A stretch of DNA of 33,590 nt from an uncultured Eubacteriales bacterium (GTDB lineage: Bacteria > Bacillota > Clostridia > Oscillospirales > Oscillospiraceae): assembly GCA_949744165.1 (NCBI GenBank), contig CATJWG010000151.1, positions 1-33,590 on the forward strand, read 5' to 3'. The notes under the pieces were generated by a model. That model made no database searches and was not told where the DNA came from. It saw only the letters and a list, made by a program, of their open reading frames with translations. Below are positions 8,506-16,910 of this stretch, piece after piece. The translations under genes were made by a program, and so were the position numbers. The number at the start of each line of letters is the position of its first letter. Positions within the stretch are counted from its first letter, which is position 1.

Positions 8506-9978
8506 ATGGTTAAAGTCAAAGACCTGCGTACGGCGTTGGAGCGCCTGGCCGAAATACCGGGCCAGCTTGTGGAGACGAACGTCGAGGCTGACCCGCACGC
8601 CGAGATATCCGGCGTATACCGCTATGTCGGCGCGGGCGGCACCGTGATGCGCCCCACCAGGGAGGGACCCGCGATGATATTCAACAACGTCAAGGGGCAC
8701 CCCGACGCACGCGTGGCCATAGGCCTGCTCGCCAGCCGCCGCCGTGTGGGCTACCTGCTCGACGAGGCGCCCGAGAGACTGGGCTTCAAGCTCATGGAGG
8801 CCGTGTCAAACCCCATAGAGCCTGTGGAGATACCGCAGTCCGAAGCCAAGTGTCAGGAAATAGTGCATCTTTCCACCGACCCCGACTTTGACGTGCGCAA
8901 GCTTGTCCCCGCGCCGACGAACACCGAGGAGGACGCAGGTCCCTACATTACCATGGGCCTGTGCTACGCCACCGACCCCGAGACGGGCGAGAAGGACGTT
9001 ACCATTCACCGCCTCTGCCTTCAGGGAAAGGACATTATCTCCATGTACTTCGTTCCCGGCGGGCGGCACCTGGATATTTTCCGTGAAAAATACGCGAAAA
9101 TGGGAAAGCCCATGCCGATATCCGTCTCCATAGGCGTGGACCCCGCGATATGTATCGCCTCCTGCTTTGAGTCTCCAACCACTCCGCTGGGCTACAACGA
9201 GCTGGCCTGCGCCGGCGGCCTGCGCGGCGAGCCGGTGGAGCTGACGCGCTGCAAGACCATAGACGAGCTGTGCATAGCCAACGCCGAGTACGTCGTCGAG
9301 TGCGAGCTGGCACCGGGCGAATTTATCCGCGAGGACATAAACACGAACACGGGAAAAGCAATGCCGGAGTTTCCCGGCTACATCGGCGCGGCGCTGCCTG
9401 AGGTGCCGGTTTTGAAGGTCAAGGCTGTGACCACGCGCAAAAGCCCCATCATGCAGACAGTTATAGGCCCCAGCGAGGAGCATGTGAGCATGGCCGGACT
9501 GCCCACGGAGGCGAGCATCCTGCTCATGGAGCGCCGTGCGCTCAACGACTTCGTGCAGAACGTCTACTGCGCCCCCTTCGGCGGAGGCAAGTATGCGGCC
9601 GTGATACAGGTCAAAAAGTCCGCGCCCATTGACGAGGGCAAGCAGAGGCAGGCTGCGCTTCTGGCTTTCTCCGCCTTCCGCGAGCTCAAGCACGTATTTT
9701 TAGTGGACGAGGACGTGGATTTGTTCGATGTAAACGACGTTATCTGGGCCATGACCACGCGCTTTCAGGCAGACGTGGACCTGATACCCATCCCCGGCGT
9801 GCGCCTGCATCCACTCGAGCCGTCGAGCGCCCCCGCATATTCGCCGAGTATACGCCACCACGGCATCGCCTGCAAGGCTATCTTTGACTGCACCGTACCC
9901 TTTGAGCAGAAGGACCGCTTCAAGCGCTGTGTGTTCAAGGACCTTGACCCTGCCAAGTGGGTTCCCGAGCTGTTTTAA
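8506..9978 (+). CDS. UbiD family (prenyl-FMN dependent) decarboxylase
   Basis: UbiD-family protein (e.g. GLCYATDPETGEKDVTIHRLCLQGKD, ELACAGGLRGEPVELTRCKT, VNDVIWAMTTRFQADVDL). ATG 8506 after GGAGG. Confidence 0.93.
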   Translation: MVKVKDLRTALERLAEIPGQLVETNVEADPHAEISGVYRYVGAGGTVMRPTREGPAMIFNNVKGHPDARVAIGLLASRRRVGYLLDEAPERLGFKLMEAVSNPIEPVEIPQSEAKCQEIVHLSTDPDFDVRKLVPAPTNTEEDAGPYITMGLCYATDPETGEKDVTIHRLCLQGKDIISMYFVPGGRHLDIFREKYAKMGKPMPISVSIGVDPAICIASCFESPTTPLGYNELACAGGLRGEPVELTRCKTIDELCIANAEYVVECELAPGEFIREDINTNTGKAMPEFPGYIGAALPEVPVLKVKAVTTRKSPIMQTVIGPSEEHVSMAGLPTEASILLMERRALNDFVQNVYCAPFGGGKYAAVIQVKKSAPIDEGKQRQAALLAFSAFRELKHVFLVDEDVDLFDVNDVIWAMTTRFQADVDLIPIPGVRLHPLEPSSAPAYSPSIRHHGIACKAIFDCTVPFEQKDRFKRCVFKDLDPAKWVPELF

Positions 9979-10035
9979 ATTTGCTTTTAGATTATGCTGA
10001 GTCTGGGATTTAAGCACGGTAACAGTGCTGCATAG

Positions 10036-10410
10036 TTAGCCGAGGAAGCTTATTAGCGAGTGCTCGAGCTCGGCGAGGCAGGTCTCGCAGTTTTTTAGCA
10101 GGGTCTCAAGCTCGCTGGGGGTAGGCGCGTCGATGTGTACACCGGCGCTAACGCTCACGGTGCAATGAAGCGCTCTTGACAGGCGTTTGGCCGCGGCGGC
10201 GGAAACTCGGTCGTCGCGGTGGGTATGCACCGTCACCGTGCTGACCGTGGCGGAGTCCCTCTCCGGCTCGTAGACGGCAAGCGACACCGCGCCTATGTGT
10301 CCATGCGAGCCGCCGCATACGCTCACGTTCAGGTCCGAACCGCAAAAAAAGGCACTGGCGTAAACGTGATACCGCGTCCCCGCGCCGGTCTCGGCAAAAA
10401 ATGTGTTCAT
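10036..10410 (-). CDS. LpdD-like small protein (gallate decarboxylase subunit D / prenylated-flavin chaperone type)
   Basis: ~124 aa, GGSHGHIGAVSLAVYEP...STVTVHTHRDDRVSAAAAKRL; located between ubiD and ubiX. ATG with GGAGG upstream. Confidence 0.6.
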   Translation of the reverse strand: MNTFFAETGAGTRYHVYASAFFCGSDLNVSVCGGSHGHIGAVSLAVYEPERDSATVSTVTVHTHRDDRVSAAAAKRLSRALHCTVSVSAGVHIDAPTPSELETLLKNCETCLAELEHSLISFLG

Positions 10411-10451
10411 GTCATATTCCTCCGCAGATAAAAGCTCTGCGTAAATTATAA

Positions 10452-10481
10452 CCCCGCGGCCTCACAAAGGCAACAGCGGGG
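10452..10481 (+). other. Nested hairpin in the ubiX 5' UTR
   Basis: CCCCGC g GCCT cacaa AGGC aaca GCGGGG directly upstream of the ubiX SD. Confidence 0.4.
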
Positions 10482-10497
10482 AGAGTGGAGGCACAGT

Positions 10498-11052
10498 ATG
10501 AAGCTGATAGTGGGCGTATCCGGCGCCAGCGGCGTTGTCATGAGCCGCACGCTCCTTGGCACACTGAACCGTGCCGGCTGCGAGACGCACCTGGTGCTTA
10601 CAGACGCGGCGAGGCGTACTTGGGAGCTGGAGACGGAAAGCCCCATAGACGGTCTGCTGTCAATGGCTGACAGAGTTTACGGCTCGCATGATATGGCTGC
10701 GCTCATCTCAAGCGGCTCGTTCGTCACTGACGGCATGATAATCCTCCCGTGCAGCATGAAAACGCTCGCGGGCATAGTCTCGGGCTACACGGACAACCTG
10801 CTACTGCGCGCGGCCGACGTGTGCCTGAAGGAAAACCGCCGCGTGGTGCTATGCCCGCGCGAAATGCCGCTGGGACAGGTCCACCTGCGCAACCTTCTCG
10901 CCGCCGCAGAGCTTGGCTGCGCAGTGGTTCCGCCGATGCTGACTTTCTACAACGCGCCGCAGACCGTACAGGAGCAGATAAACCACGTCGTCGGTAAGGT
11001 GCTGCTGCAATTCGGGATAGTGAGCGGGGATTTTGTGCCCTGGGAAGGGTAA
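10498..11052 (+). CDS. ubiX: UbiX family flavin prenyltransferase
   Basis: IVGVSGASGVVMSRTLL N-terminus, IILPCSMKTLAGIVSGYTDNLLLRAADVCLKE, CPREMPL. Confidence 0.95.
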   Translation: MKLIVGVSGASGVVMSRTLLGTLNRAGCETHLVLTDAARRTWELETESPIDGLLSMADRVYGSHDMAALISSGSFVTDGMIILPCSMKTLAGIVSGYTDNLLLRAADVCLKENRRVVLCPREMPLGQVHLRNLLAAAELGCAVVPPMLTFYNAPQTVQEQINHVVGKVLLQFGIVSGDFVPWEG

Positions 11053-11055
11053 GGC

Positions 11056-11086
11056 AAAAGCCGCAGCTGGTATAGCTGCGGCTTTT
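11056..11086 (+). terminator. Bidirectional terminator
   Basis: AAAAGCCGCAGCTGGTATAGCTGCGGCTTTT. Confidence 0.85.
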
Positions 11087-11124
11087 CTCAGCGTGTCGAA
11101 CAGGCGGCACAGCCGCTTGTTCGA

Positions 11125-11295
11125 TTATTTTTTATGGCACTGTCCGCTCATGGCGCAGCTTGAGCAGCCGCAGCCGCAGGAGGACTTGCCCTGCTTTTTG
11201 TCCTTCACCAGAGAGCGCACTGCCAGCGCCGCGAGTATGATTACTACGGAGCACACGGCAATCGTGCCCCAATTGGCAGAAATCCATCCAAGCAT
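11125..11295 (-). CDS. FeoB-associated Cys-rich small membrane protein (56 aa, not in the supplied ORF track)
   Basis: Translated by hand: MLGWISANWGTIAVCSVVIILAALAVRSLVKDKKQGKSSCGCGCSSCAMSGQCHKK*; one TM plus CGCGCSSC...C, immediately downstream of feoB. Confidence 0.88.
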   Translation of the reverse strand: MLGWISANWGTIAVCSVVIILAALAVRSLVKDKKQGKSSCGCGCSSCAMSGQCHKK

Positions 11296-11298
11296 GTC

Positions 11299-13701
11299 TT
11301 ACACCTTCACAGTTTCGCTCGGCTTGCCGGACTCTCTGTAGGGCCGAACAAGCATATACACGATAAAGGAAACGCAGGCCAGCGCACAGATAAGTCCGGC
11401 AATGTTTACCGTTCCGGTAAACATCAGGCCGAGCTGATAAATGATAAGCGACACGGCATAAGCGAACACGCACTGATACCCTATTGCGAACAGGGTCCAC
11501 TTCGGGCTGTTCATTTCCCGTTTTATTGCGCCAATAGCGGCGAAGCAGGGGGCGCACAGCAGGTTGAACGTCAGGAACGAATAGCCTGCCAAGGCAGTCA
11601 TACCCTCAAAATCGAGCACACCGAATACACCGACGACCTCTTCTTTTGCCACCAGGCCCATAATCGTCGCAATCGTGGCCTTGATACTGCCAAAGCCAAG
11701 GGGTGAGAAAATCCAGCATATCGCGCCGCCGACAGCACCCAGCACACTGTTCTCAAGCTCCATATCGGTGTTAAAGCCAAAGCTCCCGTCCACGCTGCCG
11801 AATTTCGAGCCGGCCCAGATTATGATTGTCGCAAGCAGTATTATCGTGCCGGCCTTCTTGATAAAAGACCAGCCGCGCTCCCACATGCTGCGCAGCACGT
11901 TCGACACGGTGGGCCAGTGGTAGGCCGGCAGCTCCATGACGAAGGGTGAGGGCTCGCCAGCAAAAGGCTTTGTCTTTTTCAGTATCAGGCCGGACACAAC
12001 TATCGCGGCCATACCGAGGAAATAACAGCTTGGCGCAATCCAAGGCGACCCGTCAAACAGCGCGGCGGTGATAAGCGCGATTATGGGCAATTTCGCTCCG
12101 CAGGGGATAAAGGTGGTTGTCATTATGGTCATACGTCTGTCTCGCTCGTTTTCAATCGTGCGTGAGGCCATGATGCCGGGCACACCGCAGCCGGTGCCGA
12201 TAAGCACAGGAATGAAGGATTTTCCGGACAGACCGAACTTGCGGAATATACGGTCCATGACAAAAGCAATACGCGCCATATAGCCGCAGGCTTCAAGAAA
12301 TGCCAGGAAAATGAACAGCACCAGCATCTGCGGCACGAAGCCGAGCACTGCGCCGACACCACCGATGATACCGTCTACAATAAGGCTCCTGAGCCAAACT
12401 GCACAGCCGGCAGCTTCCAATCCGCGCTCGGCAAGCGCGGGGATGCCTGGGACCCATACTCCGTAGTCCGATGTATCGGGTGCACCCTCCATTGACACGG
12501 CAATCATTTCGCTTATCCCGAAGCCCTGTTCGTTAAGGGAGTCGGCATAGTTGCCAAGGCTCTCCTCAAAGCCAAAAAAATCATTGTTCTCGACAGCGTC
12601 GAGAATATCCTGCGCGCCAGTGGCGCCTGTGTCCACCGCCGCTTTTAAGGTTCCAACAAGCTCATCAGTCCACACATTTTCAGCCGCGTAGTCTACCGCT
12701 GCCTGCTCATACTCGCTGACGCCTATCCCGAACAGATGCCAGCCGTCGCCAAACAGCCCGCCGTTGGTCCAGTCAGTCACCCACGTGCCGACAGTGGTTA
12801 CGGAGACAAAGTAAACCACAAACATGATAGCCGCAAAGATAGGCAGCGCCAGGAATCGGTTGGTTACAACGCGATCAATCTTGTCCGAGACTGAGGCTCC
12901 GCTGGCGGACGTTTTCTTATAGCAGCCCTTGAGTACTCCGGCAATGTATATGTATCTCTCGTTTGTGATTATGCTCTCGGAGTCGTCATCCATCTCGCGC
13001 TCCGCAGCCTGGATATCCTGCTCGATGTGGTCAAGAAGGCTCGGTTCTATTTTGAGGCCCTCAAGCACCTTCTCGTCGCGCTCAAAAATCTTTATAGCAT
13101 ACCAGCGTTGACGCTCGGAGGGCAGAGAGTGCAGTGCAGCTTCCTCGATATGCGCTATCGCGTGCTCCACCACACCGGAAAAGTTATGCATCGGCACCGT
13201 GTGAGCGTGTGCCGCCGCTTCTACGGCGGCCTCCGCCGCCTCCGTAACGCCTGTACCTTTGAGCGCAGATATCTCCAGAACTCTGCACCCGAGCTCGCGG
13301 GCAAGCTCCTGCGTATTTATTTTGTCGCCATTCTTCCGCACAACATCCATCATGTTCACAGCCACCACAACCGGTATGCCCAGTTCAGTAAGCTGCGTGG
13401 TCAAATATAGGTTTCGCTCTATATTTGTGCCGTCAATGATGTTTAATATCGCATCCGGCCGCTCATTTATCAGGTAATTTCGCGCCACAACCTCCTCAAG
13501 CGTATACGGGGAGAGCGAATATATGCCTGGCAGGTCCATTATTACAACATCGTCGTGTTTCTTGAGCTTGCCTTCTTTCTTTTCCACCGTTACCCCAGGC
13601 CAGTTTCCTACAAACTGGTTCGAGCCTGTCAGTGCGTTGAACAGCGTCGTTTTTCCGCAGTTCGGGTTGCCCGCAAGGGCAATTTTAATCTCTTTGTCCA
13701 T
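11299..13701 (-). CDS. feoB: Ferrous iron transport protein B
   Basis: G1 GNPNCGKTTLFN, DLPGIYSLSPYT, VAVNMMDVV; Gate domains (GTGCGVPGIMASRTIENERDRRMTIMTTTFIPCGAKLP). Confidence 0.97.
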   Translation of the reverse strand: MDKEIKIALAGNPNCGKTTLFNALTGSNQFVGNWPGVTVEKKEGKLKKHDDVVIMDLPGIYSLSPYTLEEVVARNYLINERPDAILNIIDGTNIERNLYLTTQLTELGIPVVVAVNMMDVVRKNGDKINTQELARELGCRVLEISALKGTGVTEAAEAAVEAAAHAHTVPMHNFSGVVEHAIAHIEEAALHSLPSERQRWYAIKIFERDEKVLEGLKIEPSLLDHIEQDIQAAEREMDDDSESIITNERYIYIAGVLKGCYKKTSASGASVSDKIDRVVTNRFLALPIFAAIMFVVYFVSVTTVGTWVTDWTNGGLFGDGWHLFGIGVSEYEQAAVDYAAENVWTDELVGTLKAAVDTGATGAQDILDAVENNDFFGFEESLGNYADSLNEQGFGISEMIAVSMEGAPDTSDYGVWVPGIPALAERGLEAAGCAVWLRSLIVDGIIGGVGAVLGFVPQMLVLFIFLAFLEACGYMARIAFVMDRIFRKFGLSGKSFIPVLIGTGCGVPGIMASRTIENERDRRMTIMTTTFIPCGAKLPIIALITAALFDGSPWIAPSCYFLGMAAIVVSGLILKKTKPFAGEPSPFVMELPAYHWPTVSNVLRSMWERGWSFIKKAGTIILLATIIIWAGSKFGSVDGSFGFNTDMELENSVLGAVGGAICWIFSPLGFGSIKATIATIMGLVAKEEVVGVFGVLDFEGMTALAGYSFLTFNLLCAPCFAAIGAIKREMNSPKWTLFAIGYQCVFAYAVSLIIYQLGLMFTGTVNIAGLICALACVSFIVYMLVRPYRESGKPSETVKV

Positions 13702-13794
13702 AATCGTTTACTCCTTAAGCTGTATATTCCAAATTTAACGGGCTTCGCTTCCCGCCCGTGGGGTAATATCCCCCAATTTACGCAATATGTCCTC

Positions 13795-14016
13795 TTATTC
13801 GACCTCTATCATTTCCGCGTCGGCTTTCCTCAGCGAGAGCTCGTAGCCGCGTACTGTGACCTCTATGGGGTCGCCCAAAGGCGCAACCTTACGCACATAT
13901 ACCTCTATGCCCTTTGTTATTCCCATGTCCATGATGCGGCGCTTGACCGCACCCTCACCGTTGAGGCGCACAATTTTCGCGCTTTCGCCGATTTTTACTT
14001 GTCTGAGTGTTTTCAT
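13795..14016 (-). CDS. feoA: FeoA family protein
   Basis: 73 aa SH3-like: VRLNGEGAVKRRIMDMGITKGIEVYVRKVAPLGDPIEVTVRGYELSLRKADAEMIEV. Confidence 0.93.
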   Translation of the reverse strand: MKTLRQVKIGESAKIVRLNGEGAVKRRIMDMGITKGIEVYVRKVAPLGDPIEVTVRGYELSLRKADAEMIEVE

Positions 14017-14038
14017 AAGCTTTCTCCTCCCCTTAAGT

Positions 14039-14251
14039 TCACACCATTATTCGACTGGCCATCTCTCGGCTTAACGCCACGCGTGACTCCTTGACATTGA
14101 CAATAAGATTCCCACCTATTGACGAGACCACCGTCACTCTGCCGCCGGCCACGAACCCTAAATCCTCAAGATGTTTTTTCACCTCGGGACTGCCTCCTAC
14201 CTTACGGATTATGTTTTCCTCCCCAATATTTGCAAATATAAGTGGCATCAT
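14039..14251 (-). CDS. FeoA family protein (second copy)
   Basis: VKKHLEDLGFVAGGRVTVVSSIGGNLIVNVKESRVALSREMASRIMV; ATG at 14251 after GGAGGAAAAA. Confidence 0.88.
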   Translation of the reverse strand: MMPLIFANIGEENIIRKVGGSPEVKKHLEDLGFVAGGRVTVVSSIGGNLIVNVKESRVALSREMASRIMV

Positions 14252-14309
14252 TTTTCCTCCATATCCGCCCTGCTCATACGGCACCAAAAAGCAAAAAGTT
14301 AGAGTTCTT

Positions 14310-14350
14310 TAACTATATGGTAGTTTATAATGGCTAACTTAATTTGTCAA
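14310..14350 (-). promoter_or_regulatory. feo promoter region with a DtxR-box-like half site
   Basis: Minus strand TTGACA aat TAAGTTAGCCAT TATAAA. TTAAGTTAGCC resembles one half of the DtxR/IdeR consensus TTAGGTTAGCCTAACCTAA. Confidence 0.4.
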
Positions 14351-14540
14351 CTGTTTTTTTGCTGCCCCCACAAAATTGTTAAATGTGTCTAATTTTTGAT
14401 TAGAGGCATTTAATCTTTTGATAATTGCAATTTGTCTTTTGCTGTGTTAAGCTATTATGGATGTTATACAGGCTGCTCCGAGGTCGTCGGAGTGCGGCAG
14501 CCCGCGCAAGGGCAAAGTTGAAATTAGGGTGGTACGCGCA

Positions 14541-14927
14541 ATGAAAATTCAGAAATCCTCTGAGGACTATCTTGAAGCCATGCTCATGATGCAGGAAAAG
14601 CACGGCTTTATCCGCTCTACGGATGTGGCTGAGCACTTGGGCGTGACAAAACCGAGCGTCAGCTATGCCACGAAGCGGCTGCGTGAGGCGGGTTATATCA
14701 CCATGGACCGCGACGGCCTGATAACGCTTACCGGTTCCGGCATGGAGATAGCCCAACGCATGTACGACCGCCACAAGTTTCTCAGTCAGGCACTTATCTC
14801 CATCGGTGTGAGCGAGCGCACCGCGGTGGAGGACGCCTGCAAAATAGAGCACGACATAAGCCAGGAGACCTTTGACGCACTGCAAAGCATAGCAGAGCGC
14901 GAGCGGGAAAAGGGGCGCAGGCAATAA
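14541..14927 (+). CDS. DtxR/MntR family metal-dependent transcriptional regulator
   Basis: MKIQKSSEDYLEAMLMMQEKHGFIRSTDVAEHLGVTKPSVSYATKRLREAGYI...KIEHDISQETFDAL. Confidence 0.92.
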   Translation: MKIQKSSEDYLEAMLMMQEKHGFIRSTDVAEHLGVTKPSVSYATKRLREAGYITMDRDGLITLTGSGMEIAQRMYDRHKFLSQALISIGVSERTAVEDACKIEHDISQETFDALQSIAEREREKGRRQ

Positions 14928-14961
14928 AAAAGCCAGGCATTTGTAAATGCCTGGCTTTTTT
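14926..14961 (+). terminator. Bidirectional terminator after the DtxR-family gene
   Basis: AAAAAAGCCAGGCATTTGTAAATGCCTGGCTTTTTT. Confidence 0.9.
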
Positions 14962-14976
14962 CGTTCTAATATGCAC

Positions 14977-15004
14977 AAAAGCGGCCCTGCTTTCGCAGGG
15001 CCGC
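14977..15004 (-). terminator. Terminator of the TRAP operon
   Basis: GCGGCCCTGCTTTCGCAGGGCCGC with TTTT on the minus strand. Confidence 0.8.
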
Positions 15005-15050
15005 CAATGCATAAACAGTACTGTGCTTTACCGTGTTTCAGTCCAAAGGC

Positions 15051-15584
15051 TCAGATCCAGTTCTTCTGAAGCTCCTCTGCCATTTCCTTATCGAACATTG
15101 CAACAAAGGACTTTAAAGTGTCCAGAAGGAGAAGAAGCGTCATAAGACCGAACGCAACAAGCTCAAAAACATAGAACGGCCAATGGGGAATCAGAAGAAC
15201 GCCTGTTGCCTCTCCGTTGCTGTACTTGGCAAGTATCTGGAGATAGACGGCATATGTCGCAATTCCCATAACCGCAGTGGAAAGAGCCGATGTCAGACCA
15301 AAGGCGATAAAACGTAACTTATCGGGGAACATCTTTATGAACATTACGACATGAATGTGTCCATGCTGCGTCTGCGTGTAAGCCCAAGATGAGAATACAA
15401 GCGTGGACAGAAGGCATGAGGTAACCTCATAAGCGCCCAGAATGCGTGTGTCGAGCAGATGGCTGCACAAAACGTCAGCCGTCATGATTAGCATCATAAT
15501 TACAACGGCAAGCATACTGAAATAACATACATAATAGCATACTTTGTCGGTAATTGTTGTATATCCATTCAGAAATCTCTTCAT
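15051..15584 (-). CDS. dctQ: TRAP transporter small permease (DctQ-like)
   Basis: ~177 aa, four TM segments; adjacent to DctP and DctM. Confidence 0.88.
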   Translation of the reverse strand: MKRFLNGYTTITDKVCYYVCYFSMLAVVIMMLIMTADVLCSHLLDTRILGAYEVTSCLLSTLVFSSWAYTQTQHGHIHVVMFIKMFPDKLRFIAFGLTSALSTAVMGIATYAVYLQILAKYSNGEATGVLLIPHWPFYVFELVAFGLMTLLLLLDTLKSFVAMFDKEMAEELQKNWI

Positions 15585-15651
15585 GATTTTCGACCTTTCT
15601 ATGTTTGGAACTGATACTACACGTTATCGCGCATAGAGTCGAGAACCTTAA

Positions 15652-16833
15652 TCAGGCTTCCTTGTCCCAGTCAGTGTAGTTGAACGGGGTATCAAGGTCA
15701 TTCTCGTGATTGGGAGCAACCTCGGCGACTATCTGCATGCACTTGTCATAGATAGCCTGACCGTCAAGGCCCTTCTCATTGAGGTAGTTGATGTAATACT
15801 CATGCACGCTGTTGACAATCTCATCGGAGGTCATGTAGTCAAGAACTTCCTGAGAGGGCTCATAAACCTCAGCGCCGTTGTCAATCATCTTGTCGGCAAC
15901 CCAGAACTCGCAGGAATCCCAGTAGTAGCCAGCCATCTCGCTGAAGTAACCGCCGGCGTACTTGTCAACGATAGCCTTCAGGTCGTCGGGCAGAGCGTTA
16001 TACTTATCCTGGTTCATGAGAACGAAGCAAGAGCTGTAGCCGGGGTTGGCCTTCATGCAGTAGTCAATAACCTCATAGAGGCGGAAAGCGTCGATGTTGT
16101 GCCAGTCGTTGCAGATGGCGTTGATAACACCCTTTTCCATGGACTCATAGGTCTCGGAGGTGGCCATTGCAACCGAGGTTGCGCCCAGAGCGTTGAAGTA
16201 CATGGAGGGAATGGTGCCGGCAACGCGAACCTGCAGGCCCTTGAAGTCCTCGGGAGTTTCAACCTTCTTGCCGGTGGTGGAAATCGGGAAAGTAGCGGCG
16301 GACATCAGGCACAGGACCTTCCAGTCGTCAAACTCGGCCTTGCACTCGGGAATCTCATCATACATTCTTCTGAAAACTTCAGAGGCGCACTGTGCGCTGT
16401 TCATGCCGGTCTGGCACAGGTTGATGAACTCGGAGATGGGGAAACGTCCACCGTAGAAAGAGGTACAGGTCCGGCAAATGTCGGCGCTGCCGTCCTTAAC
16501 GGCGTCAAGGGTCTCAGTCGCACCGTACAGGGAGCCGCCGGGGTAGAATACGAACTTCATGCGGCCGCCGGACTCCTCTTCCATCATCTGGCAAATGGTC
16601 TCGACATAAGCTTCGCACATACTCTCACTGGTGTCGTGGTTGACAACGACGAACTCATAAACGGTGTCGTCTGCGGGAGCGGAGGCGTTGTTGTCCTTGT
16701 TGTCGGCAGGGGCATTGTTGTTATCAGCGGGGGTGTTGTTGTCAGCGGGGGCGTTGTTGTTGCCGTTGCCACAGCCGGCGCACAATGCAAAGAGCATTAC
16801 CAGCACCAGAACAACGGAGATTGCTTTCTTCAT
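15652..16833 (-). CDS. dctP: TRAP transporter substrate-binding lipoprotein (DctP-like)
   Basis: Lipobox LCAGCGNG; YPGGSLYGATETLDAVKDGSADI and VRVAGTIPSMYFNALGATSVAMATSETYESMEKGVINAICNDW are typical DctP motifs. Confidence 0.93.
   Translation of the reverse strand: MKKAISVVLVLVMLFALCAGCGNGNNNAPADNNTPADNNNAPADNKDNNASAPADDTVYEFVVVNHDTSESMCEAYVETICQMMEEESGGRMKFVFYPGGSLYGATETLDAVKDGSADICRTCTSFYGGRFPISEFINLCQTGMNSAQCASEVFRRMYDEIPECKAEFDDWKVLCLMSAATFPISTTGKKVETPEDFKGLQVRVAGTIPSMYFNALGATSVAMATSETYESMEKGVINAICNDWHNIDAFRLYEVIDYCMKANPGYSSCFVLMNQDKYNALPDDLKAIVDKYAGGYFSEMAGYYWDSCEFWVADKMIDNGAEVYEPSQEVLDYMTSDEIVNSVHEYYINYLNEKGLDGQAIYDKCMQIVAEVAPNHENDLDTPFNYTDWDKEA
16698..16764 (-). repeat. Short tandem repeat coding the Asn/Ala/Pro/Asp linker of DctP
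   Basis: Degenerate 18-21 bp units ttgttgt(t)(c/a)tcagcgggggYg encode NNxPAD repeats. Confidence 0.7.
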
Positions 16834-16871
16834 TTTTGTTCCTCCTGAATTTTTTAGATTGTGTTTTATAT

Positions 16872-16889
16872 AAATGCCCTACGGCATTT
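16872..16889 (-). other. Intercistronic hairpin between dctM and dctP
   Basis: AAATGCC-CTAC-GGCATTT in the 77-nt gap. Confidence 0.5.
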
Positions 16890-16910
16890 ACAGTGTAATC
16901 AGCCCAGTCC

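Noticed and set aside
16698-16764. Possible CRISPR-like or minisatellite array
   Set aside because: Units are adjacent without spacers and encode an in-frame lipoprotein linker.
15706-16848. 380-aa plus-strand ORF antisense to dctP
   Set aside because: V/G/H/L-biased shadow ORF; dctP is strongly supported on the other strand.
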